This document shows positions 13,514 through 27,152 of a stretch of 64,000 nucleotides of DNA, one piece after another (the stretch's first letter is position 1; the number at the start of each line of letters is the position of its first letter). This stretch comes from Streptomyces sp. NRRL B-24484 (GTDB lineage: Bacteria; Actinomycetota; Actinomycetes; Streptomycetales; Streptomycetaceae). Under the pieces are notes generated by a model. The model ran no database searches. It saw only the letters and a program-made list of their open reading frames with translations, and was not told where the DNA came from. The stretch spans positions 226,519-290,518 of the forward strand of contig NZ_JOAI01000002.1 in NCBI RefSeq assembly GCF_000717715.1. Reading direction: 5' to 3'. The position numbers and the translations under genes are program-made.

Positions 13514-13550
13514 GGGCCGGCTGCTCCTGCTCACGAGGAGCAGCCGGCCC
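13514..13550 (-). terminator. Terminator-like hairpin between rpoB and rpoC
   Basis: A perfect 15-bp inverted repeat (13514-13528 and 13536-13550) with a 7-nt loop, entirely inside the 108-bp rpoB-rpoC gap and 8 bp after the rpoB stop. It looks like an intrinsic terminator or mRNA-processing/stability element inside an operon whose two products are needed in equal amounts. Its function is inferred. Confidence 0.6.
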
Positions 13551-13558
13551 GGCCTCCG

Positions 13559-17035
<3,477 letters not shown>

Positions 17036-17243
17036 GAGGGGGGTCCTTCCGAGGGCTCGGAGCTCACTACGCGCGTACCGGCCGGGCCGAGACGGGACCG
17101 GTGCCACCACCGGGACCACCGCCGACCCGGGAGAAGAATCCCCAGGTCAGTACCGGTTCACGGAGGCGGAGCCAGACCCCTTCAGGGCAGCGCAGACTCC
17201 GGGCGACGAGTCACGGAGCAGCTAACAGGCAGCGCAAAGGGAC

Positions 17244-17272
17244 AGTGTAGCCAAAGGCGACACTGCTGACAA
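17244..17272 (-). promoter_or_regulatory. rpoB promoter (HrdB-type)
   Basis: On the minus strand, TTGTCA (17267-17272) and TACACT (17244-17249) are separated by exactly 17 bp, a near-consensus principal-sigma promoter. Transcription would start near 17237, leaving a leader of about 200 nt before the TTG start of rpoB. Confidence 0.75.
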
Positions 17273-17285
17273 GCCCTGATTCGGA

Positions 17286-17747
17286 GACCGAATCGGACGC
17301 TCCCTCCGGTCGCATCCCGTGCGCCTCCGGCCCCCGCCGGGGAGCCGTGCCGCAGGGGGTGCCCTGCCCTCGTACAACCGACGGCCCGGGCACTCCCGGG
17401 CCACCGCACCTCTACCCGGAGTCACTTCCCGCTGGGGCCACCGAATATGCATCCGGAGCCGCTCCAACCGGGGCGGACGTGCCGAGCGCGGCGCGCGCCT
17501 TGAGAATCGCGCGCCCGCTGCCGTTCGTCAAGGCCCCCACCGGAGTGCGGACCTCGCCTGCCACATCGTCGGCGGCCCGGGGAGCGTTACAGATCCCGTG
17601 GTCGGAGCCGCCCGCGAGGACAGTGATCACCCTACCGGCCGCCACCGACAGTGGCCGAGCGCACAACGGGCGGGCCCTGTGCAGGTGTCCGGAAGGAGCG
17701 GGCGCTCACGGCCGGCCCGGACGCACCGGGCCCCGGAGACGCGAAGA
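17286..17747. other. Long rplL-rpoB spacer without a recognised gene
   Basis: Between the rplL terminator and the rpoB promoter I see no coding region with a credible start or protein-like composition, and no clear additional promoter. The open frames here are short and Arg/Pro/Ala-rich, as expected by chance in such GC-rich DNA. Confidence 0.5.
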
Positions 17748-17785
17748 GGCCGGGCCCGCCATCCTTGCGGATGGCCGGCCCGGCC
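17748..17785 (-). terminator. rplJL terminator
   Basis: A 16-bp stem with one unpaired C on each side (17748-17764 with 17769-17785) and a TTGC loop, 65 bp downstream of the rplL stop. It separates rplJL from rpoBC. Confidence 0.75.
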
Positions 17786-17849
17786 CGCGTTCCCTGCCCC
17801 CTCAGCGGGGGCGTGGAGGCACTTCCCGGCCCTCAGGGCCGGGGAGGGG

Positions 17850-18233
17850 TCACTTGACGGTGACCTTGGCGCCCGCGCCCTCGAGCTGCGCCTTGGCCTT
17901 CTCGGCGGCCTCCTTGTTGACCTTCTCGAGAACCTTGGCACCAGCGGTGTCGACGAGGTCCTTGGCCTCCTTCAGGCCGAGGGAGGTCAGGGCGCGCACC
18001 TCCTTGATGACCTGGATCTTCTTGTCACCGGCACCGTCGAGGATGACGTCGAACTCGTCCTGCTCCTCGACAGCGGCCTCGGTGGCGGCCGGGCCGGCGA
18101 TGCCGGCAACGGCGACCGGGGCGGCAGCGGTGACGTCGAACTTGTCCTCGAAGGCCTTCACGAACTCGGAGAGCTCGATGAGGGTCATCTCCTCGAACTG
18201 CGCGAGCAGCTCGTCCTGGGTCAGCTTCGCCAT
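17850..18233 (-). CDS. rplL: 50S ribosomal protein L7/L12
   Basis: A 127-residue acidic protein with the N-terminal dimerisation helix ([29 protein letters not shown]), an Ala/Pro/Gly-rich hinge and the C-terminal factor-binding domain ([25 protein letters not shown]). It forms the ribosomal stalk with L10 and recruits GTPase factors. ATG with AAGGA upstream; it follows rplJ by 87 bp. Confidence 0.98.
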   Translation of the reverse strand: MAKLTQDELLAQFEEMTLIELSEFVKAFEDKFDVTAAAPVAVAGIAGPAATEAAVEEQDEFDVILDGAGDKKIQVIKEVRALTSLGLKEAKDLVDTAGAKVLEKVNKEAAEKAKAQLEGAGAKVTVK

Positions 18234-18320
18234 GATTGGCGTCCTTCCACTAAATCGGCAGGTGGTGCCGGATGTACGGATTGGCGGGCGTACTACGGGC
18301 CCGCTAGAGGGCGGGAGTGA

Positions 18321-18875
18321 TTACTCCGCGTCCTCGGCGGGAGCCGGCGTACCGGCACCGCCCTGCTCGACCTTGTCGCGCAGCGCGTCCACGGTGCGGA
18401 CGAGCTTCGACGGCAGGGCCTGGAAGACCGCGGCAGCCTGGGAGGGCTTGGCCTTCAGGGCACCCGCCAGCTTGGCGAGCAGCACCTCGCGGGACTCGAG
18501 GTCCGCGAGCTTCTTGATCTCATCGGCGGACAGCGCCTTACCGTCAAGGACACCGCCCTTGATGATGAGAGCGGGGTTGTCCTTGGCGAAGTCACGCAGA
18601 GCCTTCGCCGACTCCACCGGGTCACCGGTGACGAAGGCGACTGCCGTCGGGCCGGCGAACAGGTCGTCCAGCTCGGAGATCCCGGCCTCATTGGCCGCGA
18701 TCTTGGTCAGCGTGTTCTTCACCACGGCGTACTCGGCGTTCTCACCCAGCGAGCGACGCAGGGTCTTGACCTGCTTCACCGTGAGACCGCGGTACTCGGT
18801 CAGCAGCGCCGCGGAGGAGCCACGGAACTTGTCCGTGATCTCGGCGACGGCAGCAGCCTTGTCGGGCCTTGCCAT
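18321..18875 (-). CDS. rplJ: 50S ribosomal protein L10
   Basis: A 184-residue L10 starting [20 protein letters not shown] at 18875 has AAGGAGG nine bases upstream, while an open extension above it is leader RNA rather than protein. The N-terminal RNA-binding domain contains [17 protein letters not shown] and VKNTLTKIA; the C-terminal helix carries the L7/L12 dimers. It is expected to autoregulate translation by binding its own leader (see 18876-19166). Confidence 0.97.
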   Translation of the reverse strand: MARPDKAAAVAEITDKFRGSSAALLTEYRGLTVKQVKTLRRSLGENAEYAVVKNTLTKIAANEAGISELDDLFAGPTAVAFVTGDPVESAKALRDFAKDNPALIIKGGVLDGKALSADEIKKLADLESREVLLAKLAGALKAKPSQAAAVFQALPSKLVRTVDALRDKVEQGGAGTPAPAEDAE

Positions 18876-19166
18876 AGGCTTACGCCTCCTTCCGTGATGT
18901 CGAAGTCGGGCCGACCTTGGAGCAGTCGACCATTCAACGCCTCGACACGCCGGTTCGAAGGAAGCCTCAGCAGAAACGATGAGAGCCCCGGTGCGCAGGC
19001 GCACGGGGCTCTGAAAGACCTCGACGTCCGGCGCGACGAATCACGACGGGCGGAAGTCCAAGCTCCAAACACTCCTGCGCGGGCTGCCTGCGACGAGTCG
19101 CAGATCCTTCGGTCGCCCCGCCCCCGAAAGGAAGCGGACGACAACCAGCGGTCTTCGGCAGGCACC
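18876..19166 (-). promoter_or_regulatory. L10 leader of rplJL
   Basis: The 290-nt transcript leader between the rplJ promoter and start has features of the actinobacterial L10 autoregulatory leader: a GAAGACCGCTGGTTG-like segment near its 5' end and, near the gene, a 14-bp hairpin with a single bulged base (18982-19012). L10 (with L12) binds such leaders to repress rplJL. Assignment is by position and hairpin pattern; a covariance-model search was not possible. Confidence 0.65.
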
Positions 19167-19196
19167 ACCGTACTGGACTCCAGGCGCATCGACCAA
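19167..19196 (-). promoter_or_regulatory. rplJ promoter
   Basis: Minus-strand TTGGTC (19191-19196) and TACGGT (19167-19172) separated by 18 bp, directly upstream of the L10 leader and just outside the 3' end of the lipoprotein gene. Confidence 0.5.
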
Positions 19197-19208
19197 ATCG
19201 GGCGATCG

Positions 19209-20036
19209 CTACAGCGGAGGCAGGCTCCGGTCCCCCGCGTCGGCGGTGTCGGACTCCGCCGGCGCCTGCACCGAGAGCGGGCCGCCGAACTCGTCGAAGC
19301 GCAGCGTGTCGGAGACCCGCTCGGCCGCGCCGGAGCCGGTGCGCTGCAGCTGGACGGGCTGGTCGCGGTCGTTCAGCCACACGTCGAGGGTGATCACCCC
19401 GCCGTCCCCGAGCGCGGTACGCAGGGCGGCCCGCCGGGCGGTCGGCAACTGGGTCTGCGCCTCGGCGTAGTCGGCGACCGTGGTGGCGACCCGGTAGTGC
19501 ACGACCGCGGTGCCGTCGATCTCCTCCTCGCCGATCCGCCCGGGCGCCGGGGCGGCCACCGCCGCGGTCAGCGCCACCACCGGGTTGAGCCGGTCGACGG
19601 TGCCGGCGTACGGGACGGCGCGCTGGCCGTCGGCGCCGGGCACGCCGGTGAACTTCTCCCAGTGCCGCCCGCCGAGCCGGCCCGCGGTGGCGGCGTCCCC
19701 GCCGCGGTAGGCGGTGGTGTCCAGCACCACGACCTCCTCGGTGGTGCCGGGGCGCTTGAGCTGCAGCACCGTCTTGGGCGCCCAGAAGAGCAGGCCCGCG
19801 ACCGTGTCCGAGCCGAGGTTGCCGCTGAAGCGGGCCCGCCGGGCACCGTGCACGGCCAGCTGGGCGGAGAGCAGCACGCCGTGCGGCGACCGGTCGGTCG
19901 GGGTGGCCAGCACGGTCGGGTCGGCGGAGGCGCTCGGCGAGGCCGCGGGGGCGCCGCCGGAGCCGCTGCCGCAGGCGGTCAGCAGCGCGGCCAGTGCCGC
20001 GGCCACCGCCGCCCGGCGCACCGCCCGTCCCGCCAT
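19209..20036 (-). CDS. LppX/LolA-like lipoprotein
   Basis: A 275-residue protein from ATG 20036 (GAGGAGG five bases upstream). The signal peptide ends in lipobox LLTAC. The mature part has alternating hydrophobic strands with motifs such as RFSGNLGSDTVAGLLFWAPKTVLQLKRPG and VVHYRVATTVADYAEAQ, resembling the LolA/LppX half-barrel of actinobacterial lipoproteins that hold a lipid. It sits between rplA and rplJ, where streptomycetes commonly keep such a gene. Ligand unknown. Confidence 0.72.
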   Translation of the reverse strand: MAGRAVRRAAVAAALAALLTACGSGSGGAPAASPSASADPTVLATPTDRSPHGVLLSAQLAVHGARRARFSGNLGSDTVAGLLFWAPKTVLQLKRPGTTEEVVVLDTTAYRGGDAATAGRLGGRHWEKFTGVPGADGQRAVPYAGTVDRLNPVVALTAAVAAPAPGRIGEEEIDGTAVVHYRVATTVADYAEAQTQLPTARRAALRTALGDGGVITLDVWLNDRDQPVQLQRTGSGAAERVSDTLRFDEFGGPLSVQAPAESDTADAGDRSLPPL

Positions 20037-20123
20037 CCCCGCCTCCTCGCCCGTCCGTGCCCTCGTCCGCTGCCCTTCACCCTGCCATGCCCGCCGCCGC
20101 GGCGTCCGGCCGCCCCTGACCCC

Positions 20124-20161
20124 GGCCTTGGTGCGCGCCGGCGCCGGCGCGCACCAAGGCC
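20124..20161. repeat. 38-nt perfect palindrome downstream of rplA
   Basis: Both 19-nt arms (20124-20142 and 20143-20161) match with no mismatch. It directly abuts a second hairpin (20160-20201). Tandem, strand-symmetric hairpins 52 bp after rplA probably form a reinforced terminator. Confidence 0.75.
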
Positions 20162-20201
20162 GACGGGCCCGCACCCCCGGTGGGGGGTGCGGGCCCGTCG
20201 G
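20160..20201 (-). terminator. rplKA terminator
   Basis: A perfect 19-bp stem (20160-20178 with 20183-20201) with loop GGTG, 51 bp after the rplA stop. It is among the strongest hairpins in the window and insulates the lipoprotein gene from the rplKA unit. Confidence 0.8.
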
Positions 20202-20252
20202 TGCGGACTGCGCGGTGCGCCCAGGACGCGGCTACTGCCGGAGCACGGTGGC

Positions 20253-20975
20253 TCAGACGGCGGCCGGGTCCTCCTCGACGAGGAGGTTGCGGGTGCGGTT
20301 CGGGTCCACCTGGACGCCCGGGCCCATGGTGGTCGAGAACGCGATCTTCTTGATGTAGCGGCCCTTGGCGGCGGCCGGCTTGGCCCGGAGGACCTCCTCG
20401 AGCGCGGCGCCGTAGTTCTCGACCAGCTGCTCGTCGGTGAAGGAGGCCTTACCGATGATCAGGTGCAGGTTCGAGTGCTTGTCGACGCGGAACTCGATCT
20501 TGCCGCCCTTGATGTCGTTGACGGCCTTGGCGACGTCCGGGGTGACGGTGCCGGTCTTCGGGTTCGGCATCAGGCCACGGGGACCGAGCACGCGGCCGAG
20601 GCGGCCGACCTTGCCCATGAGGTCCGGGGTGGCGACGACGGCGTCGAAGTCCAGGCGACCCTTGGCAACCTCGTCGATCAGCTCGTCGGAGCCGACGATG
20701 TCGGCGCCGGCAGCACGCGCGGCCTCGGCACGGTCACCGGTCGCGAAGACCAGGACCCGAGCGGTCTTACCCGTGCCGTGCGGGAGGATGACGGTGCTGC
20801 GGACCATCTGGTCGGCCTTGCGCGGGTCGACACCCAGGCGCATGGCGACCTCGACGGTCGAGTCGAACTTGGTGGTCGAGGTCTCCCGGGCGAGGCGGAC
20901 GGCCTCGAGCGGGGCGTAGATGCGGCTGCGGTCGACCTTGGCGTCCGCGGCCTTGAGGGCCTTGCTGCGCTTCAC
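20253..20975 (-). CDS. rplA: 50S ribosomal protein L1
   Basis: A 240-residue L1 with characteristic [58 protein letters not shown] and the C-terminal [23 protein letters not shown] start with CAGGAG upstream. It follows rplK by about 75 bp and forms the L1 stalk; L1 of other bacteria autoregulates rplKA. It is followed by two strong tandem hairpins. Confidence 0.98.
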   Translation of the reverse strand: MKRSKALKAADAKVDRSRIYAPLEAVRLARETSTTKFDSTVEVAMRLGVDPRKADQMVRSTVILPHGTGKTARVLVFATGDRAEAARAAGADIVGSDELIDEVAKGRLDFDAVVATPDLMGKVGRLGRVLGPRGLMPNPKTGTVTPDVAKAVNDIKGGKIEFRVDKHSNLHLIIGKASFTDEQLVENYGAALEEVLRAKPAAAKGRYIKKIAFSTTMGPGVQVDPNRTRNLLVEEDPAAV

Positions 20976-21051
20976 TGCTGCTCCTGAAGGTGATGGAGTT
21001 CGTGGTGGGAACGGGCCGCGCTGGGCCCTACCACGGGGACGACTGGGCTGA

Positions 21052-21486
21052 TCAGCCCTCGACGGTGATGCCCATCGACCGGGCGGTGCCGGCGATGATC
21101 TTCGACGCGGCGTCCAGGTCGTTGGCGTTCAGGTCGGGGAGCTTCACCGTGGCGATCTCGCGGACCTGGGCAGCCGTGAGCTTGGCGACCTTGGTCTTGT
21201 GCGGCTCGCTGGAGCCCTTGTCGATGCCGGCGGCCTTCAGGATGAGGCGCGCGGCCGGCGGCGTCTTCGTGATGAAGGTGAAGGTGCGGTCCTCGTAGAC
21301 CGTGATCTCCACCGGCACGATCATGCCGCGCTGCGACTCGGTCGCGGCGTTGTAGGCCTTGCAGAACTCCATGATGTTGACGCCGTGCTGACCCAGCGCG
21401 GGGCCGACCGGCGGGGCCGGGTTCGCCGCACCGGCGTTGATCTGGAGCTTGATAAGCCCCGTGACCTTCTTCTTCTTGGGAGGCAT
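21052..21486 (-). CDS. rplK: 50S ribosomal protein L11
   Basis: A 144-residue L11 beginning [16 protein letters not shown], with the proline-rich [24 protein letters not shown] loop involved in GTPase-centre and thiopeptide binding, and the C-terminal rRNA-binding helix region ending [13 protein letters not shown] at 21486 has GGAGAG upstream. An intrinsic terminator-like hairpin (21603-21638) stands between nusG and rplK. Confidence 0.98.
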
Positions 21487-21602
21487 GTCTCTCCGGGTCC
21501 TTCCGAGAGGTGATTTCGGTGTGGGCATCGGCCGGGGCGACACCCGGCCGCCAGCACACACATCGGACCAGGCTAACCGCTGATGCGGTCCTGGACCAAA
21601 AC

Positions 21603-21638
21603 GGATTCGGGGCGGGGCCTGCGCCCCGCCCCGAATCC
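21603..21638 (-). terminator. nusG terminator
   Basis: A perfect 16-bp stem (21603-21618 with 21623-21638) and CTGC loop, 12 bp after the nusG stop. Confidence 0.8.
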
Positions 21639-21649
21639 GAAGATCTGCG

Positions 21650-22507
21650 TCAGTTCTTCTGGATCTGGTCGAACGACAGCTCGACCGGGGTCTCGCGGCC
21701 GAAGATCTCGACCAGGCCCTTGACCTTCTTCGAGTCGGGGTTGATCTCGTTGATGGTCGCCTGCAGGGTCGCGAACGGACCGTCGGTGACGGTGACCGAG
21801 TCGCCGACCTCGAAGTCGAGCACCTGGACCTCGACCGGGCGGACCGGGGACGCCTTGCCGGCCTCCTTGGCCGCGGCGCGCTCGACGTCCGGGGCGAGCA
21901 TCTTGACGACCTCGTCCAGCGTCAGCGGGTACGGGTCGTAGGCGTTTCCGACGAAGCCGGTGACGCCCGGGGTGTTGCGGACGACGCCCCAGGACTCGGC
22001 GTCCAGCTCCATGCGGACCAGGACGTAGCCGGGGAGCTTGTTCTGACGGATGGTCTTGCGGTCGCCGTTCTTGATCTGGACGACCTCTTCCTGCGGCACG
22101 GCCGACTCGAAGATGCGGTCCTCGACGTTCAGCGAGACGGAGCGCTGCTCCAGGTTCTGCTTCACGCGGTTCTCGTACCCGGCGTAGGTGTGGATGACGT
22201 ACCACTCGCCCGGCGCGAGGCGGAGCTTCTCGCGGAACTCGGCGACCGGGTCGCTCTCCTCCGCCTCCGCCTCCTCGGCCTCGGCGGTGAACGCCTCCTC
22301 GGCGGCGGCCTCGGTCTCGGCGACCTCGTGCAGCGCGGCGGCCTCGGCCGGCTCGCCCGCCTCCGCCTCGTCCGCAGCCTCGACCTCGTCCTCGTCGGCG
22401 TCGGCGGCGTCGAGGATCTGCTCCGCAGCCTCGGCGTCGGCGGCCTCGGCCGCGACGTCCGCGTCGCGGACGGTCTCGTCGGCGTCGTACAGGGGGGACT
22501 CAGACAC
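21650..22507 (-). CDS. nusG: Transcription termination/antitermination factor NusG
   Basis: A 285-residue NusG. The first roughly 100 residues are a low-complexity Glu/Ala/Asp extension characteristic of streptomycetes. The NGN domain follows ([41 protein letters not shown]), then the KOW domain ([24 protein letters not shown]). GTG start. It binds RNAP and Rho/ribosomal S10 and lies between secE and rplK as in most bacteria. Confidence 0.98.
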   Translation of the reverse strand: MSESPLYDADETVRDADVAAEAADAEAAEQILDAADADEDEVEAADEAEAGEPAEAAALHEVAETEAAAEEAFTAEAEEAEAEESDPVAEFREKLRLAPGEWYVIHTYAGYENRVKQNLEQRSVSLNVEDRIFESAVPQEEVVQIKNGDRKTIRQNKLPGYVLVRMELDAESWGVVRNTPGVTGFVGNAYDPYPLTLDEVVKMLAPDVERAAAKEAGKASPVRPVEVQVLDFEVGDSVTVTDGPFATLQATINEINPDSKKVKGLVEIFGRETPVELSFDQIQKN

Positions 22508-22738
22508 GGGCGCTGCTTCTTTCCTGGGATGTGTAACGGATACCTCAACAGTACCGAGTCAACGGTAGCTGGCCCGCCCGCTCGGCGCCGAAAGCCCGAA
22601 CCGGTCTCCCGTCCCAGGGGGGCGGGGCACCGGCGTCAGGTGCGCGGGACGGGTCGGGCGGGTGTCCGGACGTCGCTCACCGGCCGGTCGGGCCGGAGGC
22701 GTCCGCGGAGGAAAGTCGCGCCGGGTCGGGCGCGGGGG

Positions 22739-23089
22739 TCAGCCGAAGACCAGCAGGCTGAGCTTGGCGAAGGCGGTGTCGAGGCCGTAGACCACGAGCA
22801 TGATCGTGACGACGAAGACGACGACGACGGTGGTGTACTGGAGCAGCTCGCCGCGGCTCGGCCAGACGACCTTGCGGAGCTCGGCGATGATCTGGCGGTA
22901 GAAGACCGCCATGCGGGCGAAGAGGCCCTTCTTGCCGCGCTTGCCCGACTTGCGGTCGCCGCCCTGTGCCTTGCGGGCCCGCTTGCGGTCGCGGCGGGAG
23001 AGCGCCTCGTCAGGCGTGGCGGCAGCGCCGTCGGCACCCTCGGGGTTGCCGCTCTCAGGCGTTGCGGTGGAGCCCGTGGTCTCCGTCAC
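22739..23089 (-). CDS. secE: Preprotein translocase subunit SecE
   Basis: A 116-residue single-membrane-span SecE. The N-terminal half is disordered, then Arg/Lys-rich; the conserved amphipathic segment FYRQIIAELRKVVWPSRGELLQY is followed by one transmembrane helix (TTVVVVFVVTIMLVVYGLD). GTG start with GAGGACGA upstream. It clamps SecY in the SecYEG channel. It lies between tRNA-Trp and nusG; the 230-bp gap to nusG holds no gene. Confidence 0.97.
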   Translation of the reverse strand: MTETTGSTATPESGNPEGADGAAATPDEALSRRDRKRARKAQGGDRKSGKRGKKGLFARMAVFYRQIIAELRKVVWPSRGELLQYTTVVVVFVVTIMLVVYGLDTAFAKLSLLVFG

Positions 23090-23186
23090 TCGTCCTCACC
23101 TGAATCCGGGTCCTGCCGAGAAGCGTGCCCGGGTGGGCGCGCCGGTCCGGCGAAGTGCATTGCTTGACGGGGCCCTCTCCGCATCA

Positions 23187-23216
23187 AGCCCGCTCGCTCT
23201 GTGGAGCGAACGGGCT
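23187..23216 (-). terminator. Terminator after tRNA-Trp
   Basis: A hairpin with two 6-bp paired blocks (AGCCCG/CGGGCT and TCGCTC/GAGCGA) around a TGTG loop, just downstream of tRNA-Trp. A T6 run separates it from the tRNA 3' end. It may terminate or mark processing before secE. Confidence 0.55.
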
Positions 23217-23233
23217 CGGTACGAAAAAAGCAG

Positions 23234-23306
23234 CAGGGCACGAGGGACTCGAACCCCCAACCGCCGGTTTTGGAGACCGGTGCTCTACCAATTGAGCTAG
23301 TGCCCT
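23234..23306 (-). tRNA. tRNA-Trp (CCA)
   Basis: A 73-nt cloverleaf with acceptor AGGGCAC/GTGCCCT, D-arm GCTC/GAGC, anticodon loop CTCCAAA (anticodon CCA) and a GGTTCGAGT-type T-loop. CCA is not encoded. It precedes secE, the usual actinobacterial position. Confidence 0.97.
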
Positions 23307-23562
23307 ACGGTGCCTCGCGGCCCCGGAGTCGACCCCAACCTACCGCATCCGGACCGGTGCGTGGTGTACGCATCGGCGCTGCGGTCCGTGGGGGCCATCG
23401 GTCGTCGAGCATACGGGTTCCGAGGCGTTTGGTCGAACCTCATTTCCCGACGGCCCCGTCGCGGTCCCCGCCGCCGGGCCTGCACGGACACATCGTGGGA
23501 CGCCCGGTACGCATGCTGGAACCGTCCTGCCCGGGCGGTGCCCACTCTGCGACGATGCAGGC

Positions 23563-24801
<1,239 letters not shown>

Positions 24802-24913
24802 CGCTCGCCCGGACCTGGCGGACCGCCCCCTGACACCTCGTTGAAACTCATTCTTTCGAGGGATGTTCTGGGGGCGGTTCCCGTTCGCCGCCGGAATGCG
24901 GCAGGATCGGTGG

Positions 24914-26062
24914 ATGGATCGCCTTTCAGCCCCGCGTGACGTCGCCCTCCTGCCCAAGGCCCACCTGCACCTGCACTTCACCGGGTCGATGCGCCCGGCC
25001 ACGCTGCTGGAGCTGGCGGACAAGCACGGGGTGCGGCTGCCGGAGGCACTGAGCTCGGGCGAGCCCCCCAGGCTGCGGGCCACCGACGAGCGCGGCTGGT
25101 TCCGCTTCCAGCGCCTCTACGACACCGCCCGCTCGGTGCTGCGCGACGAGTCCGACATCCGGCGCCTGGTCCGCGAGACCGCCGAGGACGAGCGGCGGGA
25201 CGGCTCCCGCTGGCTGGAGATCCAGGTCGACCCGACCTCGTACGCGCCGCGGCTCGGCGGCCTGATCCCGGCGCTGGAGCTGATCCTCGACGCGGTGCGG
25301 GAGGCCTCGGCGGCCACCGGGGTGGGCATGCGGGTGGTGGTCGCGGCCAACCGGATGAAGTCCCCGATGGACGCGCGCACCCTCGCCCGGCTGGCCGTCC
25401 GCTACACCGACCGCGGCGTGGTGGGCTTCGGCCTCTCCAACGACGAGCGCCGCGGGTTCGCCCGGGACTTCGACCGCGCCTTCGAGATCGCCCGCAACGG
25501 CGGCCTGCTGGCCGCCCCGCACGGCGGCGAGCTGTCCGGGCCGGAGTCCGTCCGGGACTGCCTGGACGACCTGGGCGCCGGCCGGATCGGGCACGGCGTG
25601 CGCTCCGCGGAGGACGCACGGCTGCTGGAGCGGCTCGCCGCGAAGGGCGTCACCTGCGAGGTGTGCCCCTCGTCCAACGTCTCGCTCGGCGTCTACGAGC
25701 GCGCCGAGGACGTGCCGCTGCGGACGCTCTTCGACGCCGGGGTGCCGATGGCGCTCGGCGCGGACGACCCGCTGCTCTTCGGCTCCCGGCTGGCCGCCCA
25801 GTACGAGCTCGTCCGGACGGTGCACGGCTTCGCCGACGCCGAGCTGGCCGAACTGGCGCGGCAGTCGGTGCGCGGCTCGCTCGCGCCCGAGTCGGTGCGC
25901 AAGGAGCTGCTGGCCGACATCGACGGCTGGCTGGCCGGCGCGGGGGCCCCGGCCGACCGGGCCGGGCTAGAGGGCGACGCCGACCATCACCGGCTCGTTC
26001 ACCAGCTCCACGCCGAAGGCGGCGCGCACGCCGTCGCGGACCTCGCGGGCCAGCGCCAGTAG
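24914..26062 (+). CDS. add: Adenosine deaminase family protein
   Basis: About 382 residues from ATG 24914 (MDRLSAPRDVALLPKAHLHL). It has the metal motif HxH (H19, H21) followed by FTGS, the substrate/metal region APHGGELSG, GRIGHGVRSA, CPSSNVSLG and the late Asp in ALGADDPLLFG, all of the adenosine/AMP deaminase superfamily. Its last 32 codons overlap the 3' end of the convergent murB gene by 96 bp and look unlike a conserved domain (DADHHRLVHQLHAEGG). Deaminates adenosine or a related purine. Confidence 0.88.
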   Translation: MDRLSAPRDVALLPKAHLHLHFTGSMRPATLLELADKHGVRLPEALSSGEPPRLRATDERGWFRFQRLYDTARSVLRDESDIRRLVRETAEDERRDGSRWLEIQVDPTSYAPRLGGLIPALELILDAVREASAATGVGMRVVVAANRMKSPMDARTLARLAVRYTDRGVVGFGLSNDERRGFARDFDRAFEIARNGGLLAAPHGGELSGPESVRDCLDDLGAGRIGHGVRSAEDARLLERLAAKGVTCEVCPSSNVSLGVYERAEDVPLRTLFDAGVPMALGADDPLLFGSRLAAQYELVRTVHGFADAELAELARQSVRGSLAPESVRKELLADIDGWLAGAGAPADRAGLEGDADHHRLVHQLHAEGGAHAVADLAGQRQ

Positions 26063-27007
26063 GTCCGCGGTGGTGGCCGAGCCCCGGTTGGTGAGCGCCA
26101 GGGTGTGCTTGGTGGAGAGGGTGGCCGGGCCGGTGCCGTACCCCTTGGTGAAGCCGGCCTTGTCGATCAGCCAGGCGGCGGAGGTCTTGGTGCAGCCGTC
26201 GGGTGCGGGGAAGGCGGGGGCGGCCAGGCCGTCGAGCCGGGCGGTGAAGGCCGCGTACTGCTCGGCGGTGAGCACCGGGTTGGTGAAGAAGGAGCCGGCC
26301 GACCAGGTGTCGTGGTCCTCCGGGTCCAGCACCATGCCCTTGCCGGCCCGCAGCTTGAGCACGGTGTCGGCGGCGGTGGCGAGGTCGACCCGCTCCCCCG
26401 GCCCGACGCCGAGCGTGCGGGCGACCTCGGCGTACTTGACCGGGGAGGACAGTCCGGCGGCGTCCTCCAGGTCGAAGCGCACCCGCAGCACGACGTAGCG
26501 GTGCGGGTCCGCCTTGAAGCGGCTGTGCCGGTAGGAGAAGGCGCACTCGGCGTCGGTCAGGGTGACCGTCTCCCTCGCTTGCCGGTCGTAGGCGACGACC
26601 TCGGTGATCGTCTCGGCGACCTCCTGGCCGTACGCGCCGACGTTCTGCACCGGGGTGGCGCCGGCCGAGCCGGGGATGCCGGCCAGGAACTCGACGCCGG
26701 CCAGGCCGGCCCCGACGGTGCGGGCCACCGCGTCGGCCCAGACCTCGCCGGCGGCCAGCTCCAGGCGGGTGCCGTCCAGCGCGAAGCCGCGGGTCGCGAT
26801 CCGCAGGACGGTGCCGTCGAAGCCGGCGTCGCCGATCACCAGGTTGGAGCCGCCACCGAGCAGGAGCAGCGGCTCGCCGGCCGCGTCGGCCTCGCGGACG
26901 GCCGCGACGACCTCGTCGTCGGTGGTGGCCGTGACGAGGCGGCGGGCGGGGCCGCCGAGCCGGAGCGTGGTCAGCGGGGCGAGCGGGGCGTTCTGGAGTA
27001 CCTGCAC
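25967..27007 (-). CDS. murB: UDP-N-acetylmuramate dehydrogenase
   Basis: A 346-residue FAD enzyme reducing UDP-GlcNAc-enolpyruvate to UDP-MurNAc in peptidoglycan synthesis. Visible motifs: LTTLRLGGPARRLVTAT, LLLLGGGSNLVIGDAGFDG (FAD loop), GIPGSAGATPVQNVGAYGQEV, FSYRHSRFK and the catalytic GSFFTNP serine segment, ending FGVELVNEPVMVGVAL. The GTG start at 27007 matches family N-termini; longer frames add unlike sequence. It is divergent from the merR-type gene and overlaps the 3' end of add by 96 bp. Confidence 0.93.
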   Translation of the reverse strand: MQVLQNAPLAPLTTLRLGGPARRLVTATTDDEVVAAVREADAAGEPLLLLGGGSNLVIGDAGFDGTVLRIATRGFALDGTRLELAAGEVWADAVARTVGAGLAGVEFLAGIPGSAGATPVQNVGAYGQEVAETITEVVAYDRQARETVTLTDAECAFSYRHSRFKADPHRYVVLRVRFDLEDAAGLSSPVKYAEVARTLGVGPGERVDLATAADTVLKLRAGKGMVLDPEDHDTWSAGSFFTNPVLTAEQYAAFTARLDGLAAPAFPAPDGCTKTSAAWLIDKAGFTKGYGTGPATLSTKHTLALTNRGSATTADLLALAREVRDGVRAAFGVELVNEPVMVGVAL

Positions 27008-27073
27008 GCCCACCACGGTATACGGGGCCGCGGCCGGCCCGGCGCGGGTGCCCGCGGTTCCCGGGCGGACACC

Positions 27074-27097
27074 GATAGTGGAGACGTATGCTATCCA
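27074..27097. promoter_or_regulatory. Putative MerR operator, copy 1 (merR promoter)
   Basis: GATAGTGGA-N7-GCTATCCA, containing an imperfect dyad GATAG/CTATC, lies 55 bp upstream of the merR start. An identical-spacing copy lies at 29930-29953 in front of the DUF3291/MFS pair. It is probably the binding site of the adjacent MerR protein. Confidence 0.65.
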
Positions 27098-27152
27098 TAT
27101 TGGTCCGCCGCCCGCCGCGCGGACCGTCCGACCCTCGACCAGACGGGACGCC

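Noticed and set aside
17412..17666. 84-codon minus-strand frame between rplL and rpoB
   Set aside because: No ribosome site, no family resemblance and low-complexity composition.
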